DNA of 64,000 bases from Perognathus longimembris pacificus. Taxonomy: Eukaryota; Chordata; Mammalia; Rodentia; Heteromyidae. The stretch is from the NCBI RefSeq assembly GCF_023159225.1, contig NC_063184.1, forward strand, positions 14,063,528 through 14,127,527, read 5' to 3'. The position numbers were made by a program, and so were the translations under genes. Positions 1 to 11,036 of this stretch are shown here, piece after piece (position 1 is the first letter of the stretch; the number at the start of each line of letters is the position of its first letter). Below the pieces are notes generated by a model. The model was not told the DNA's origin. It was given only the letters and a program-made list of their open reading frames with translations, and made no database searches.

Positions 1-76
1 TATGGTACTGAGGAATTGAATTCAGAGTTCCATGCATGCTAGGCAAGCACTCTCCCTCTAAGCCACATTCTCTGTC
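1..76 (-). mobile_element. ID-type SINE, cut by window edge
   Basis: The ID unit in reverse orientation; its B-box side and 5' end (CAAGCACTCT ... AAGCCACATTCT) are visible. The rest lies outside the window. Confidence 0.7.
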
Positions 77-284
77 CCCTAACTATTGTTTTTAAATCCC
101 TTTGTCCCCTGATTTTCCTGTTGAGTCAAGTCATGAACTCTCCATGCCCGTCATTTGCCAGCTGTCTATTGAACAGATACAGTCTTCCATTTGGAGCTCC
201 CTGTTTACCATCCATCTTTATTCTAACCACTGACCTGTGTAGTTTCTCCAAGATGCCTTTCATTCTTTTTTTTATTCTCTTTAT

Positions 285-605
285 TTTTACTTTTTGAGGT
301 ACTAGGGTTTGAACTCAAGGTTTCACACCTGCTAGTCAGGCATTTTGCTGCTTGAGCCATGTCTTTAGTCCTTTTTGCTCTCGTTATTTCTGAGACAAGG
401 CTTTTCTGCCTGGGTTGGTCTGGACTCCAGTCCTCCTATTTACACTTGTCATCGTCATCATGGCTGAGATCACAAAAACAATACTCCTTGCCCAGCGTTT
501 TTAGGTCTCAGGGTGATCTCATGAAGGTCTTTCGCCCAGGCTGACCTGGAGCCGGGATGGTCCTCATCTCAACCTCCCACATACCTGGATCACCGTGCCC
601 AGGTG
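285..605 (-). mobile_element. Old 7SL-7SL-ID trimer SINE
   Basis: Read left to right: a reversed ID unit (295-370), then two reversed 7SL/B1-like units (371-495 and 497-605), each carrying a 'GAGACAAGGC...GCCTGGG'-type core. It is heavily diverged. A small further 7SL-like scrap may lie at 670-700. Confidence 0.6.
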
Positions 606-697
606 TTGATTGGCATGAACTTTGTGCTTGCACTGGCCTGAGCAGTGATTCTCACAATGGCTGCCTCTCAAGTATATAGGATGACAGGAGGGAGCCA

Positions 698-1107
698 CTG
701 GTGCCCCGCCAAGGAAGTTTTGATCCTCACTTCCTGCTCATTTGTGCCATCTATCCTGTGCTTCTGATTTCTTTCTTTTTCATTACCTTTCTCCTATTCT
801 CATTCTAAGAACTGACATTCAGATCCAAGACAAAAATTGTTCCGAATCTATACTCTACCTCCACACAGCTATCAAAATTATATCTTCAGAATTTTAATTC
901 CTCTTCCATGTCTTAGGATTCATTGAAGTGAATGTTTAGTTATAGACTATTTTGTTGCTATAATTAGTCTCTTCTGGTACAAAAAGTACTTAAAGTTTAC
1001 CTTAAACTTTTAACTTTATCTTCAGTATTGTCAATTTATATTCACCTTTCTATCCTGTATATGATAGCTTCACTTCTTATTCTGATTTATTATTTATTTG
1101 GCAGAGT
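698..1107. other. AT-rich unique sequence
   Basis: No repeat, RNA gene or coding signal is visible in this stretch. Confidence 0.4.
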
Positions 1108-1142
<35 letters not shown>

Positions 1143-1144
1143 TT
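1108..1144. repeat. (CT)n microsatellite
   Basis: CT dinucleotides with one CTTT interruption, directly at the 3' (tail) side of the reversed SINE that follows. Confidence 0.9.
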
Positions 1145-1145
1145 C

Positions 1146-1340
1146 ATCAGTACTGGGGCTCAAGTATCCAAGCACACTCATTTTTAGCTTTTTCCACTTG
1201 AGCCACAACTCTACTTCTATACTTTGGGTGGTTTATTGGAGATAAGAGTCTCACAGACTTTCCTGCCTAGGCTGACTTCAAACCACTACCCTCAGATCTC
1301 GGCCTCCTGTGTAGCTCCAGATGTGAGCCACTGGCACCTC
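1146..1340 (-). mobile_element. 7SL-ID dimer SINE
   Basis: Reversed copy with a shortened ID half; the 7SL half includes the hallmark GAGATAAGAGTCTCACAG and CTCAGATCTC blocks. Confidence 0.8.
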
Positions 1341-1359
1341 ACTGCAGAATACATTAGCT

Positions 1360-1561
1360 ATTTTTTTTGGCCAGTCCTGGGCCTTGGACTTAGGGCCTAA
1401 GCACTGTCCCTGGCTTCTTTTTGCTCAAGGCCAGCACTCTGCCACTTAAGCCACAGCGCCACTTCTGGCCGTTTTCTATATATGTGGTGCTGGGGAATCA
1501 AACCCAGGGCTTCATGTATATGAGGCAAGCACTCTTGCCACTAGGCCATATTCCCAGCCCC
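1360..1561 (-). mobile_element. ID-ID dimer SINE
   Basis: Full-length reversed copy: T tail, GGCCAGTCCTGGG start, two ID units, ending in the reversed head TTCCCAGCCCC. Confidence 0.9.
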
Positions 1562-1698
1562 TACTTTAACTTTTTGTGATGAGAAAAAAAATGCCTAGAT
1601 GTTCTGTTTTCTGTGTCTTTCAGCATTCTGACACTTGAGTGACAGCTAGATGGGAAGGTCTCCACTGAGGAGTGGTTCCTTAAAACCTACCATCCCCG

Positions 1699-1888
1699 AG
1701 CTGGGGATATGGCCTAATGGCAAGAGTGCTTGCCTCCTATACATGAAGCTCTGGGTTCAGTTCCCCAGCACCACCACATATACAGAAAACAGCCAGAAGT
1801 GGCACTGTGGCCTTGAGCAAAAAGAAGCCATGGACAGTGCTCAGGTCCTGAGTCCAAGCCTCAGAACTGGCAAACAACAAAAACCTAC
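1699..1888 (+). mobile_element. ID-ID dimer SINE
   Basis: Head GAGCTGGGGATATGGCCTAA carries an A-box-like TGGCCTAATGG, and GGTTCAGTTCC is the B box. A deletion removed the middle of the second ID unit (after GGCACTGTGG). Confidence 0.85.
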
Positions 1889-2207
1889 CATCCTTAGCAG
1901 ACGACCCTTGCTGATAAAAAGTCAGATTGCAGTCTGATCATCTTTCTTGGTACATAAGCTGTTTTTTTTCCTGCCTAGAACTTTTGGATTGTGAATTTTC
2001 AAATGGCATGAAGTAAAAGATTACTCAAAAAGAAAGATGGATATCTGCTTAGTATTACAGCAGGGATTTAATAATTTCATAAAAGCGATTTAAGAGCAGC
2101 TTATATTCTCTGAGAAGAATGATGGCTAATTTTTACCAAGGGCACAAGTCATTAGTCACTCTACATCACTGACAAACTACATGAGGGGGAGGAGGCTGGA
2201 GGGAAGA

Positions 2208-2285
2208 TTTATGGTTCCAGTGGTAGAATGCTTGCTGAGCAACAACAAAGCCCTAAGTTCAAACCCCAGTGCTGATGAAAAAGGA
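2208..2285 (+). mobile_element. ID monomer
   Basis: A single tRNA-like unit (GTGGTAGAATGCTTGCTGAG ... GTTCAAACCCCAGTGCT) without the 7SL part. Confidence 0.6.
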
Positions 2286-2676
2286 AGAGGAGGGGTATTT
2301 GGACTCACAATCTAGAGTTCTTAATCTCTCGGTTTTGTTGTTTCTGGGCCACAGTGACTCAGAATGTCACATGGAAATAGAGTGGGGAGGGACTAGTGAC
2401 AAGGCACCGCCCCCCCTGCCCCGGCCACTTACGCCCTTCAACTATGTCCCTTCTCCTAATTTGCCACCACCTCCCATCAAATCCTTCAGGTTGAATTCAC
2501 AGATTAGGTCAGAGTCCTGGGATCCAATCACTTCCGTAAGGTCTAATGGGGTCCACTAAACTCCAATACGGGAGCTTTTGGAGGTCATTTCAGTCTCAAA
2601 CCACACCATGTAACAACTAGTACATGCTTATTCTGTAAATGTGACTTATTTCTACTATTTAAAAAATAGGACTTGG

Positions 2677-2903
2677 GAGCCAGTGGCTCGTGACCATAAT
2701 CTTAAACTACTTAGGAGGTTGAGATCTGAGGATCATGCTTCGAAGTTAGCTCGGGTAGAAAAGCCCATGAGACTCTGATCTCCAATCAACTACTCAGAAA
2801 AAGCCAGAAATGGCACTGTGGCTCAAATGGTAGAGTGCTAGTCTTGAGCAAAAGAAGCTCTGGGACAGAGCCCAGGCCAGAGTTCAAGTCTCAGGACTGG
2901 CAA
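2677..2903 (+). mobile_element. 7SL-ID dimer SINE
   Basis: Complete forward copy, somewhat diverged, ending in an (AAAT)n tail that has grown into a microsatellite. Confidence 0.88.
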
Positions 2904-2950
2904 AATAAATAAATAAATAAATAAATAAACAAACAAATAAATAAATAAAT
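2902..2950. repeat. (AAAT)n tail-derived microsatellite
   Basis: Twelve or so tetranucleotide units with two AAAC variants, grown from the SINE A-tail just before it. Confidence 0.9.
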
Positions 2951-2974
2951 AGAGCTGAGCATTGATGAGCTACA

Positions 2975-3203
2975 ATATTGCTGGCTCACACCTCTAAACC
3001 TAGCTGTTCAGGAGGCTGAGATCTGAGGATTGTGGTTCAAAGCCAGCCCAGCAGGAAAGAATCTGTGAGACTCTTACCTCCAATTAACCACCACCCAAAG
3101 GCCAGAATTGGAGCTGTGGCTCACGTGGAAGAGCACTAGCCTTGAGAAAAAGGCAAAGGGACAGCACTTCGGCCCTGTGTTCAAACTCCAGTTTAAAAAA
3201 AGA
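2975..3203 (+). mobile_element. 7SL-ID dimer SINE
   Basis: Forward copy in tandem with the previous one; both halves are present and diverged (ID half AGAGCACTAGCCTTGAGAAA). Confidence 0.85.
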
Positions 3204-3640
3204 ACCAAACACAGGAATAATCTAAACAAAACAATTTTAAAACAAAATAACTTAATTATTTTCTAATGATAATAAGAAGTCTGTAAAATTAAGTACTGCA
3301 AAATAACATGTTTTCATATCGTTAACTATTTCTTGTTGTTATTACAAAGGTGATCTACAGAGGAGTTACCGTTTCATAAGTCAGGTAATGCGCACATTTC
3401 TTTTTGAACACTGTCACCCCTGTCTTCATTCTCTCCCAGGTTTTCCCTCTCATCACACCCATGAGTTGTATAGTTCGTTTTCCACATAGTGTCTAGTGAG
3501 TACCACTGCTGCATTTGTTCACCCTTTGTCCCTCATTTCAGTGCCTCCCCCTACTCTTCCAAAGACAGATAAATGAACAAAAGAGACAAAAAGAAAAGTG
3601 AAAAACTCTAATTTCCATTACTCAAAGTTCATTTCAATAA
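3204..3640. other. AT-rich unique sequence
   Basis: Mostly A/T-rich with a pyrimidine-rich section at 3410-3560. No coding or repeat identity recognised. Confidence 0.35.
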
Positions 3641-3858
3641 TTTTTTTTGTCAGTGGTGAACTTGAACTCAGGGCCTGGGTGCTATCCCTGAGCTAGCACT
3701 CTACCACTTTGAGCCACAGTGCCACTTCTGGTTTCAGTGCTTAATTGGAGGTAAGAGTCTCAGAGACTTTCCTGCCCAGGCGGGCTTGGAACCACAATCC
3801 TCAGATCTCAGCCCCCTGAGTAGCTGGGATTACAGGCATCAGCCACCAGTGCCCAGTG
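3641..3858 (-). mobile_element. 7SL-ID dimer SINE
   Basis: Reversed copy; the ID half has a small internal deletion where the TTTTGCTCAAGG block should be. Confidence 0.88.
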
Positions 3859-4134
3859 TACACAACATTTGATATGATCAGAGGCAGAGAAGCATTCTGC
3901 CTCTGTGTTCCTCTCCTGAAAGTATCCTCTTTTGTTCTCACTGTGTGTAAATGCCTAGAGTCCTGAAAATGCACATCTTAAGAGTCCACAAGGACCTCTG
4001 GAATTGAGAGAAAACCCCAATTCCATCAGGCAGCCATCAGTGAGGGAAGATGCATGCTATTTTCTCCAAAGCTTACAAACCCCCTGAAAGCTGGAGCTGC
4101 TGGAGAAGGAGACTGGTTCTCAGAGTCGTGAAAC

Positions 4135-4225
4135 AGTAACTCAAGGCCTCAACCCGGGGAAATAAGCAGCAGAATCAGAACTTGAACCCAAGATACTCTG
4201 ATCCCACCCATATACTCTGTGTAGT
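4135..4225 (-). mobile_element. Possible MIR fragment
   Basis: GTAACTCAAGGCC ... CAGAACTTGAACCCAAG ... CTCTGATCCCA follows the order of the reversed MIR core. Highly diverged. Confidence 0.4.
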
Positions 4226-4783
4226 ACGCAGGGGTCTGTAGAGCATCTACACAGTCCCGGCTCCCAGGTAGAAGTCCTGAGTGCTGAAAAGATGAAGGCC
4301 GCCGAGGTCCTCCCTTTCGCTTATTCTCCAGGAAACACCTCTGTACTGTACTTGGTTCTGCAAAAAGAAAGCTAGCATTTTTCTTCTTGTTAATAAAAAT
4401 TAATTAGGCCATGCATCTATGATTCAGATGAAAAATGTCCTTATCCAGGTGCATTTTTAGACATTAGCATTTAGGGCAAATTGCCCAGAACTCCAATACT
4501 AATTTACCCCCAAGATCTCAGTAGTTACTGTTGGAATTCTTGGCAAGTAGAATTACCTGAGGGTAATAGTCAAATTAAGGAGTCTTCTTAAAGAAAAAGG
4601 TGTTAAGAGTCTTAGGCAATAGTTCAAAGCTTGATGTTCAAAGGTGGGGAGGGGACCCACCCAGGGAGAGCTCTGGTGTCAAGGAGGTGGGGGGCTGCCT
4701 GCTCCCCTCCCCCAAGGGCCGTGGGGAGGGCTTTGTTTCACACTCAAAATTACAATGCACCATATTTGAACTTGAACTTGGTG

Positions 4784-4784
<1 letters not shown>
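4226..4784. other. Unique sequence
   Basis: No gene or repeat identified. Purine- and G-rich section at 4640-4735 (GGTGGGGAGGGG and similar). Confidence 0.35.

Positions 4785-4837
<53 letters not shown>
4785..4837. repeat. (TG)n microsatellite
   Basis: About 26 uninterrupted TG units abutting the tail end of the reversed SINE at 4841. Confidence 0.95.
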
Positions 4838-4840
<3 letters not shown>

Positions 4841-5081
4841 GGTCCTGGGGCTTGAACCAGAGCCTAGGTGCTGTCCCTAAGCTTTTTTTGTTGTTTGCTC
4901 AAGGCTAGTGCTCTACTACTTGAACCTCAGCTCCACTTCCAACTTTTTTTTTTTTTTGGTAGTTTGTTGGAAAAAAAGAGTCTTGTGGACTTTCCTGCCC
5001 TGGCTGGCTTTGAACTACAATCCTCAGATCTCAGCCTCCTGAGTAGATAGGATGATAGGCACGCGCCACCTGCACCCAGCC
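4841..5081 (-). mobile_element. 7SL-ID dimer SINE
   Basis: Reversed copy with an expanded T13 run between the ID and 7SL halves. Confidence 0.88.
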
Positions 5082-5314
5082 TCATTCGAACTTCTAACTG
5101 CATGAGTATTCAAGTGAATTGAGAAGTGAATGTTTTCAGGGTTATTGTGGAACTGTCTGCAAATGCCATGTGTGAATGGAAGTCCCAGCAAGTGGACAGG
5201 CCTCGCCACACCTTTGCTGTTTTCTTCCTCCAAAACCATATGGCTGAGTTCTGTTCCCACTGAACTGAGAGTCCTTTAGCTCAATCAGGAAGACAATACT
5301 ATTCATGTTAATAA

Positions 5315-5545
5315 CTACCTTTATGGATCATCTACTATGTGACACATACCATCCTAAGGGTTTACGATTCATTCATTAATCCTCACAATTCATTTAACCC
5401 TCACCATGACATGTGTTTACATGTATTCATGTGTGCCTATCCTATAGGCAAGTGAGATCCACAGAGAGGAAGTGATTTACCAAAAATCATACAACTCCCA
5501 AGTGGTAGATACAGGATATGAAACCACAAAGAAGAGCCTTGAGCA
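5315..5545 (-). mobile_element. MIR element
   Basis: The reversed MIR order is clear: ATCTACTATGTGACACATACCAT, then TCCTCACAATTCATTTAACC, then AGAGAGGAAGTGATTTACC and CATACAACTCCCAAGTGGTAGA. An ancient mammalian SINE. Confidence 0.75.
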
Positions 5546-6057
5546 TGTATTTCCAACCATTGCCATTCACAACGTTGCAGGTGGTTGCTAACCTATTCAG
5601 GAAACTGTTCTTGATCGGATCCATTTTGCTTGGAGTAGGTGTTCATTCCTGTATGACTAACTCCCACACAGTTAGACAGGCTCCAAACAGATCTAAAAGA
5701 GGAATGTCGAGGAAATTTAAACATCAAAAGGGACTGGGGTGGAAATTAGTGGGAGGATAGATGACATTAAGGAAAACTACAACAGAATGAGCAGGTCAGT
5801 ACTCATTTCCAAAACACAGCATGTGGCAGCAAGACTAAGTTCCACCCCCACTATCTGTGAGCCCAAGAAACTGAACCTGCTTCCATCCTGATCAGAGCTG
5901 CTGAGGTTAAGATTGGAAAATGACCAACCCTACAAAGCTTTATGAGCAAGCAAGAGGCCAGAAGGGCAGCGCCTGGAAACAAATAAACATAAACGAAATG
6001 AGTCTCCAGACCATGTCCAGTACCAATTTGAGGAAACATCTGCTTATGATTTTGCAA
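5546..6057. other. Unique sequence
   Basis: No repeat or coding identity seen. Confidence 0.35.
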
Positions 6058-6345
6058 CGTTTTTCCAAGTCCTGAGATTTGAACTTGGTGAGGCAGGGGC
6101 TCTATCACTTGAGCCACACCCTCAACCCTCTCTGCTTTTCTTATTTTTTTTCAAAGAGAGTCTTACTCTTTTTGCCTACACTGACCAGAACCTTAATCCT
6201 CCTATTTACAACTCCTGCAGAGATGGGATGACAGGTGTGCACCAGTGCAGGAAGTTTGTAATTGGTTGACAAAGGGCCTCTGAACTTCTCTGTCCTCAAG
6301 TGGGAATCCTTCGGATCTCAGTCTCCCAAGTACAGACATGAGACA
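6058..6345 (-). mobile_element. Old 7SL-(7SL)-ID SINE
   Basis: Reversed ID unit (6062-6128), reversed 7SL unit (6130-6253) and a remnant of a second 7SL unit (GATCTCAGTCTCCCAAGTAC at 6316-6335). Trimer architecture with a damaged middle. Confidence 0.6.
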
Positions 6346-6701
6346 CTTGATCGATATCTATTGCCAAGATATCTGATCTACCTTACTGTCCCCTTGATTT
6401 ATGCATCACATAAAAGAAATGTTAGATGTAAGCTGGCCCCAATGAACTGAACCAGTACAATAATAAGGGGTAACTAACCAAGGAAGCAGCAGTCCTGTAT
6501 AAAGCAGCCAATCAGGGCATTTTTCCTGTTTAGAAGCCCCCTCCCCCCAAAAAGGAAGTCCCATATGAATGAAATTTTGTCTTTGGTAAAGACATGACTC
6601 TCCAATAGGAACCTCAGGTGTGGCATTTCCTGGCTGACTTGTAACTTATAGTGTGTGAAAGCCCTGGGCTGTATTATTTGCATCTTCTCACATTCAAGAA
6701 G

Positions 6702-6773
6702 TTGAGAAGGTAGCGGTGTGCTCCAGTACTTGCTTAGCATGTGCAAAGGCACTGGGTTCCATCCCAAACACTG

Positions 6774-6774
<1 letters not shown>
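6702..6774 (+). mobile_element. ID monomer
   Basis: AGGTAGCGGTGTGCTCCAGT ... TGGGTTCCATCCCAAACACTG, with an (AC)n tail; eroded. Confidence 0.5.

Positions 6775-6821
<47 letters not shown>
6775..6821. repeat. (AC)n microsatellite
   Basis: Twenty-three AC units grown at the 3' end of an ID monomer. Confidence 0.95.
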
Positions 6822-6823
<2 letters not shown>

Positions 6824-7248
6824 CAAACTACAATATCCAAGGCTTTCAGGCAAGCATCTCTCTGGCCTCCCAGAGAAACTATTGACTGCAAAATGGAGTG
6901 ACTGTCCTTGTTTTATTTCCATCAACCTTAGAGGCACTGCTTTTCTGCCAAACTGCCCACCTCGTAGGAAAAGATTCTTTCTTCCAATTTTGATCTTGCT
7001 CCCTCGGTGAAATGGAGATGGTTTTTCCAAGCTCCTCCCTTCTTATTACCATTTCTACAATCCTCCCACCTACAGGAGACTTGGTACCTGGGCTGAGGTG
7101 GGCCTGTGGGACCCCATCTGCAGCACCTGAGGAATCAGGCTGTCACCTTCTCCTAGGATACAGGTCCAGACCAACACATGGCCTCATGAGGTTCTAGTCT
7201 GTCTGGCTCCCCTGCAGTCCCCCCTTCACCATGCTGTCACACAACGGA
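6822..7248. other. Unique sequence
   Basis: Mixed composition; no repeat or coding similarity recognised. Confidence 0.35.
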
Positions 7249-7489
7249 CCCCCCCCCCCCCAGTGGTAGGGCTTGAAATCAGGGCCTAGGCACTGTCCCT
7301 GAGCTCTTTTTGTTCAAGGCCAGTGTCTACCACTTTGAGCCACTGTGCTATTTCCAGTTTTTGAGTGGTTAATTGAAAATAAGAATCTCATAGGGACTTT
7401 GCTGCCATGGGCTGGCTTGGCATTGCGATCCTCAGATCTCAGTCTCCTGAGTAGCTAGGATTATAGGTGTGCCACTGGCACCCCGCACA
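7249..7489 (-). mobile_element. 7SL-ID dimer SINE with C13 in place of T tail
   Basis: Reversed copy (7262-7489). The position normally holding the T tail is a run of 13 C (7249-7261). Confidence 0.85.
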
Positions 7490-7745
7490 CAGTGGACATA
7501 CAGTAAAAGAGTGTCCAGTGGTGTCTTTGAAGGATTTCTGAGTAAATGTACCTTTGTATGGAATCTAGACATACTAAATGACAATATCTAGAGGAAATTT
7601 TCTCCATATTGTTGTCACCTACTACTCATAGGTATATATCTTTCTTCAAATGAGTTCATAAAACACTAGACTCAAAGGGTAGTCAAAGAGATTTTCTTAT
7701 TAAGTAATCTTGGTCAATATCACTACCAGCATCTCCTTTTAAGAA

Positions 7746-7957
7746 TTCCATGTCTGTAATACTAACTACTCAGGAGGCTCAGGTGTGAAGATCATGGTTC
7801 AAGGCTAGCCTGGGCAAGAAAGTCTGTAAGATTCTTATTTCCAATTAACCAGCAAAGAAGCTGGAAGTAGAGCTGTGCTTAGGTAGTGGCAGCCTTGGGA
7901 GCAGAAAAGCTAAGGGACAGTGACAAGGTCCTGAGTTCAAGCTCAGGATCCATACAC
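7746..7957 (+). mobile_element. 7SL-ID dimer SINE
   Basis: Forward copy; head truncated (starts at CATGTCTGTAAT) and ID half diverged. Confidence 0.8.
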
Positions 7958-8008
7958 ATTAACCAACTGGAGCCATTTTGGTTTCTTTTCCTTCTTTGTT
8001 TCTTTCTC

Positions 8009-8056
8009 CTTCCTTCCTTCCTTCCTCCTTCTTCCCTTCTTTCCTTTTCATCCTTT
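8009..8056. repeat. (TTCC)n pyrimidine tract
   Basis: TTCC and TTTC units with interruptions. Confidence 0.8.
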
Positions 8057-8060
8057 TTTA

Positions 8061-8445
8061 AGTTGGTACTGTGGTTTTAATGGTATTTCTAGTCTTTTTT
8101 GCTTTGGTTATTGTTATGAGTAGCATCCAGTTTTGCCCCATTTTGGCCTAGACTATGAGCCTCCTGCTTCCCACCATAGCTGGATGACAGGTGCATGCCA
8201 CCACCCCATGTTTTGTTTTATTTATTTATTTTTTTTCTGTTGAGATGAGGTCTTGTGAACATTTTCTTCCCAAGATGGCCTGGAACAGCTTCTGCCCTAC
8301 CAATTTCAGCTTCCCATGTGCTTGGGAGACAGGTGCCCCACATCCAGTTTCTTTATTGGTTGAAATGAAGTCTCAAGAACTTTTTTGCTCTGTTGGCCTT
8401 GAACCCTTGTCCTCCCGATCTCAACCTCCCAAGTAGCTACGCAGA
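8061..8445 (-). mobile_element. Old 7SL-containing SINE cluster
   Basis: Three reversed 7SL/B1-like blocks (about 8105-8205, 8235-8345, 8355-8440; core GAGATGAGGTCTTGTGAAC ... GGCCTGGAAC), with an eroded ID-like piece at 8061-8100. Probably a trimer with a second SINE fragment. Confidence 0.5.
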
Positions 8446-8455
8446 CTAAAGAGCC

Positions 8456-8908
8456 AGTTGGAATGCCAAGAATACAGTCAGGTTAAAGGTTAAAGGCTCT
8501 GCCTGTATGCAAAGGGTAAGTGATGGATTTGGCAGGTCCTGTAAGGCTGGGGTGTGGAGCCAAGCGAGCCCTTGACTTTCCACACCTATTCTGATGCAGT
8601 TGGGGTTTTCTATTCTTGTTGCCCCATAGTGGGACTAAGCATGGGGTGGGGAGAGTAACTTGCTTAACATTAGTGCCTATCCACACCTAGGCACAACTTA
8701 GTGAATTAATTCCAGAAGAATTGCTTGCCTTTCCACTTAATTAATTTTCACAGTTTAATAGTATCTCAGGGCATTTGTTTCCACATTTAAGATAGAGAGC
8801 ATAGATTGGTATATATTATGGAAATAAACCAGAGTTATCACTTTGATAAGGAAATGTGAGAGCCCAGCCCATTCACTGGCATTGATAAGAAGGCGGGAGG
8901 GGCCCATT
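8456..8908. other. Unique sequence
   Basis: No repeat or gene recognised. Confidence 0.35.
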
Positions 8909-8922
8909 CCCCCCCCCCCCCC
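8909..8922. repeat. C14 homopolymer
   Basis: Uninterrupted run of 14 C. Confidence 0.95.
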
Positions 8923-9167
8923 GCACTTACTTATACAGACACTTGTTTGGCAGTGTGTGAGGAGGGCTTGAATTTACATAATATGAGTTTAAAACCTAAA
9001 GTCTTCCTACTCAGCCCCTGCATACCTAAGACTCCATTCTGCGAATGTATGCTAAGTTCTATGAGATTTCATCTTAAGGGTGAAATATTGGAAGTCATAG
9101 AAATGTCCAATAGTAATTAAGGCATTGGTCAATGATGGTACATCGATACAATTACAATAGCTATCAT

Positions 9168-9395
9168 GCCAAGTGCCAGTGCCTCATGCTATAATCCTAG
9201 CTACTCAGGAGGCCAAGATCAGAGGATCCTGGTTCAAATTCAGCCCAGGCAGAAAAGTCTGAGTGAGTCTTCTCTTGAATTAACCAGCAAAAGCTGAACG
9301 GGAAGGTTTGTCTCAAGTAGTAGAGTGCCAGACTTGAGTAAAAACCTAAGGACACACTCTGGCCCTGAGTTCAAGCTCCAGTACTAATACAAAAA
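9168..9395 (+). mobile_element. 7SL-ID dimer SINE
   Basis: Forward copy with both halves; divergent in the ID half (GAACGGGAAGGTTTGTCTCA). Confidence 0.82.
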
Positions 9396-9414
9396 ATTAC
9401 AATGATATATTTAT

Positions 9415-9652
9415 TATACATGAGATGTGTGCCAAGCACTGCTTTATATGATCACATACATAACTGCACTTCATTCTCACAATAGCCCTAAAAGGTAGAC
9501 TCTATTGTTCTGTCTTCACTAAGGCTCAGAGTGTCCAGGTAGATTGGCTAGTGTCACAGAGTTAACGAGGGGAGTGGCTAGGACTCCAAACTGAGCATTT
9601 GGCTTCTAAGTCCAAACTCGTGAGTCTAGTATTCTCTGCCACAGTGCCATGA
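9415..9652 (-). mobile_element. MIR element
   Basis: Long reversed MIR: TGTGCCAAGCACTGCTTTAT, TTCTCACAATAGCCCTAAAA, AAGGCTCAGAGTGTCC, TGTCACAGAGTTAACGAG. The order matches the full consensus. Confidence 0.8.
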
Positions 9653-10127
9653 AGCGTGATGCCACTGAATGCATCCATTTACACATATACAAAATGGAAC
9701 ACCTCGGGCAGAAAATTGTCCACTGTCATATCAGCAACAGCCAGCCCCTTTGCCCTTCTCTGTTTACTTGTATTTCTTAAATGTTCTATACTACACAACT
9801 ACAATTTTGTAACTGAAAAACACAAACAATCAAAGTGATGCCATTACGTAGAGTAGGAACTACAATCCTAATTCACCTGGTTAGAAACATGGTGTCTGCT
9901 CAGTGCAGAGCGAAGTTCAAGACAGCTACTCAAGCCCTGACGTTGCAGAGTGAGCCAAACCTACACAGCACAGGTGTTCTCCCAAAAGGCACTGGTTCCA
10001 GACTCCTCCTTCCCCTCCCTCCTCACCCCTTCCCACTGAACACCACATCAGTGAGCCAGCAAGCCAACATGTGCTCTGCTAGCAGCGCCGCAGTCAGAGA
10101 CTATCTTCTAGATTTTATTTTGTTTTT

Positions 10128-10208
10128 AATGAAGGTTCCCACACCTGAACTCGAACTCAGTACCTAACACACACTTCGGCTTATTGGCTAACCCACACCT
10201 CCAACCCT
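10128..10208 (-). mobile_element. ID monomer
   Basis: Reversed ID unit, GGTTCCCACACCTGAACTCG ... AACCCACACCTCCAACCC. Confidence 0.5.
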
Positions 10209-10294
10209 TTCTCCTAGTCTTTTTCATAGCTAACTTCAAACCATTTTTTTTTCCAATCCAGCTAACATGGGTTTTGTTTGGTTGGTTGGTTGGA

Positions 10295-10507
10295 TTTTAT
10301 TTTGCCAGTCCTGGAACTTGAAACTCAGGACCTGCTGTCCCTGAGCTTTTTTGCGCAAGGCTAGTGCTCTACCACTTGAGCCACTGCACCACTTCTGGTT
10401 TTATTTTTTTTTCTGAGTAGTTTATTGGAGATAAGAGTCTCACAGGCTTTCCTGCCCGGGATCTCAGCCTCCAGAATAGCTAGGATTGTAGGCGGGAGCT
10501 ACCAGCT
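10295..10507 (-). mobile_element. 7SL-ID dimer SINE
   Basis: Reversed copy; the 7SL half lacks the GCTGGCTTTGAAC block between TGCCCGGG and ATCTCAGCC. Confidence 0.82.
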
Positions 10508-10569
10508 AAGTTTTTTTTTTGTTTGTTTGTTTGTTTTTTAATGGTTGGCATTGATCCTGAATTCCAAAT

Positions 10570-10665
10570 ATAAGTCACATCTATAATCCCAGCTAGTGAG
10601 GAAGCAAAGATTAGGAGGATCAGTATTCAATACCAGCTAGGGAAAACATAATAAAAAACTTTACA
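10570..10665 (+). mobile_element. 7SL/B1-like monomer
   Basis: AGTCACATCTATAATCCCAG opening followed by GAGGATCAG; a lone, old B1-like piece. Confidence 0.5.
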
Positions 10666-10831
10666 ACATGATTTCCTTTTCTTTTGGTGGAAAGAAGAAG
10701 AAAGAAGCAGCAGCTTCACCAAAATATTTTAATTGCCTCTGCCTTCTACCTGCTGTGTAAAACTATCCTACACCCGACAAGGCCTGCTCCCATGATCCTC
10801 TGGCCTTCCAGTGGACCCAACGCCATTGTCT

Positions 10832-11036
10832 TTTTTTTTTTTTTGGCCAGTCCTGGGGCTTGGACTCAGGGCCTGAGCACTGTCCCTGGCTTCTTTTTGC
10901 TCAAGGCTAGCACTCTGCCACTTGAGCCACAGCGCCACTTCTGGCCATTTTCTGTATATGTGGTGCTGGGGAATTGAACCCAGGGCTTCATGTACACGAG
11001 GCAAGCACTCTTGCCACTAGGCCATATCCCCAGCCA
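10832..11036 (-). mobile_element. ID-ID dimer SINE
   Basis: Intact reversed copy with a T16 tail. The sequence CATTGTCTTTT appears at both ends, a likely target-site duplication. Confidence 0.9.

Noticed and set aside
6775..6821. Frames giving long Cys-Val or Thr-His repeats
   Set aside because: Direct translations of (AC)n/(TG)n microsatellites here and at 4785, 15086 and 33369.
10832..11036. tRNA gene
   Set aside because: A and B boxes are visible, but this and similar hits are ID-type SINE units with A/T tails and target duplications.
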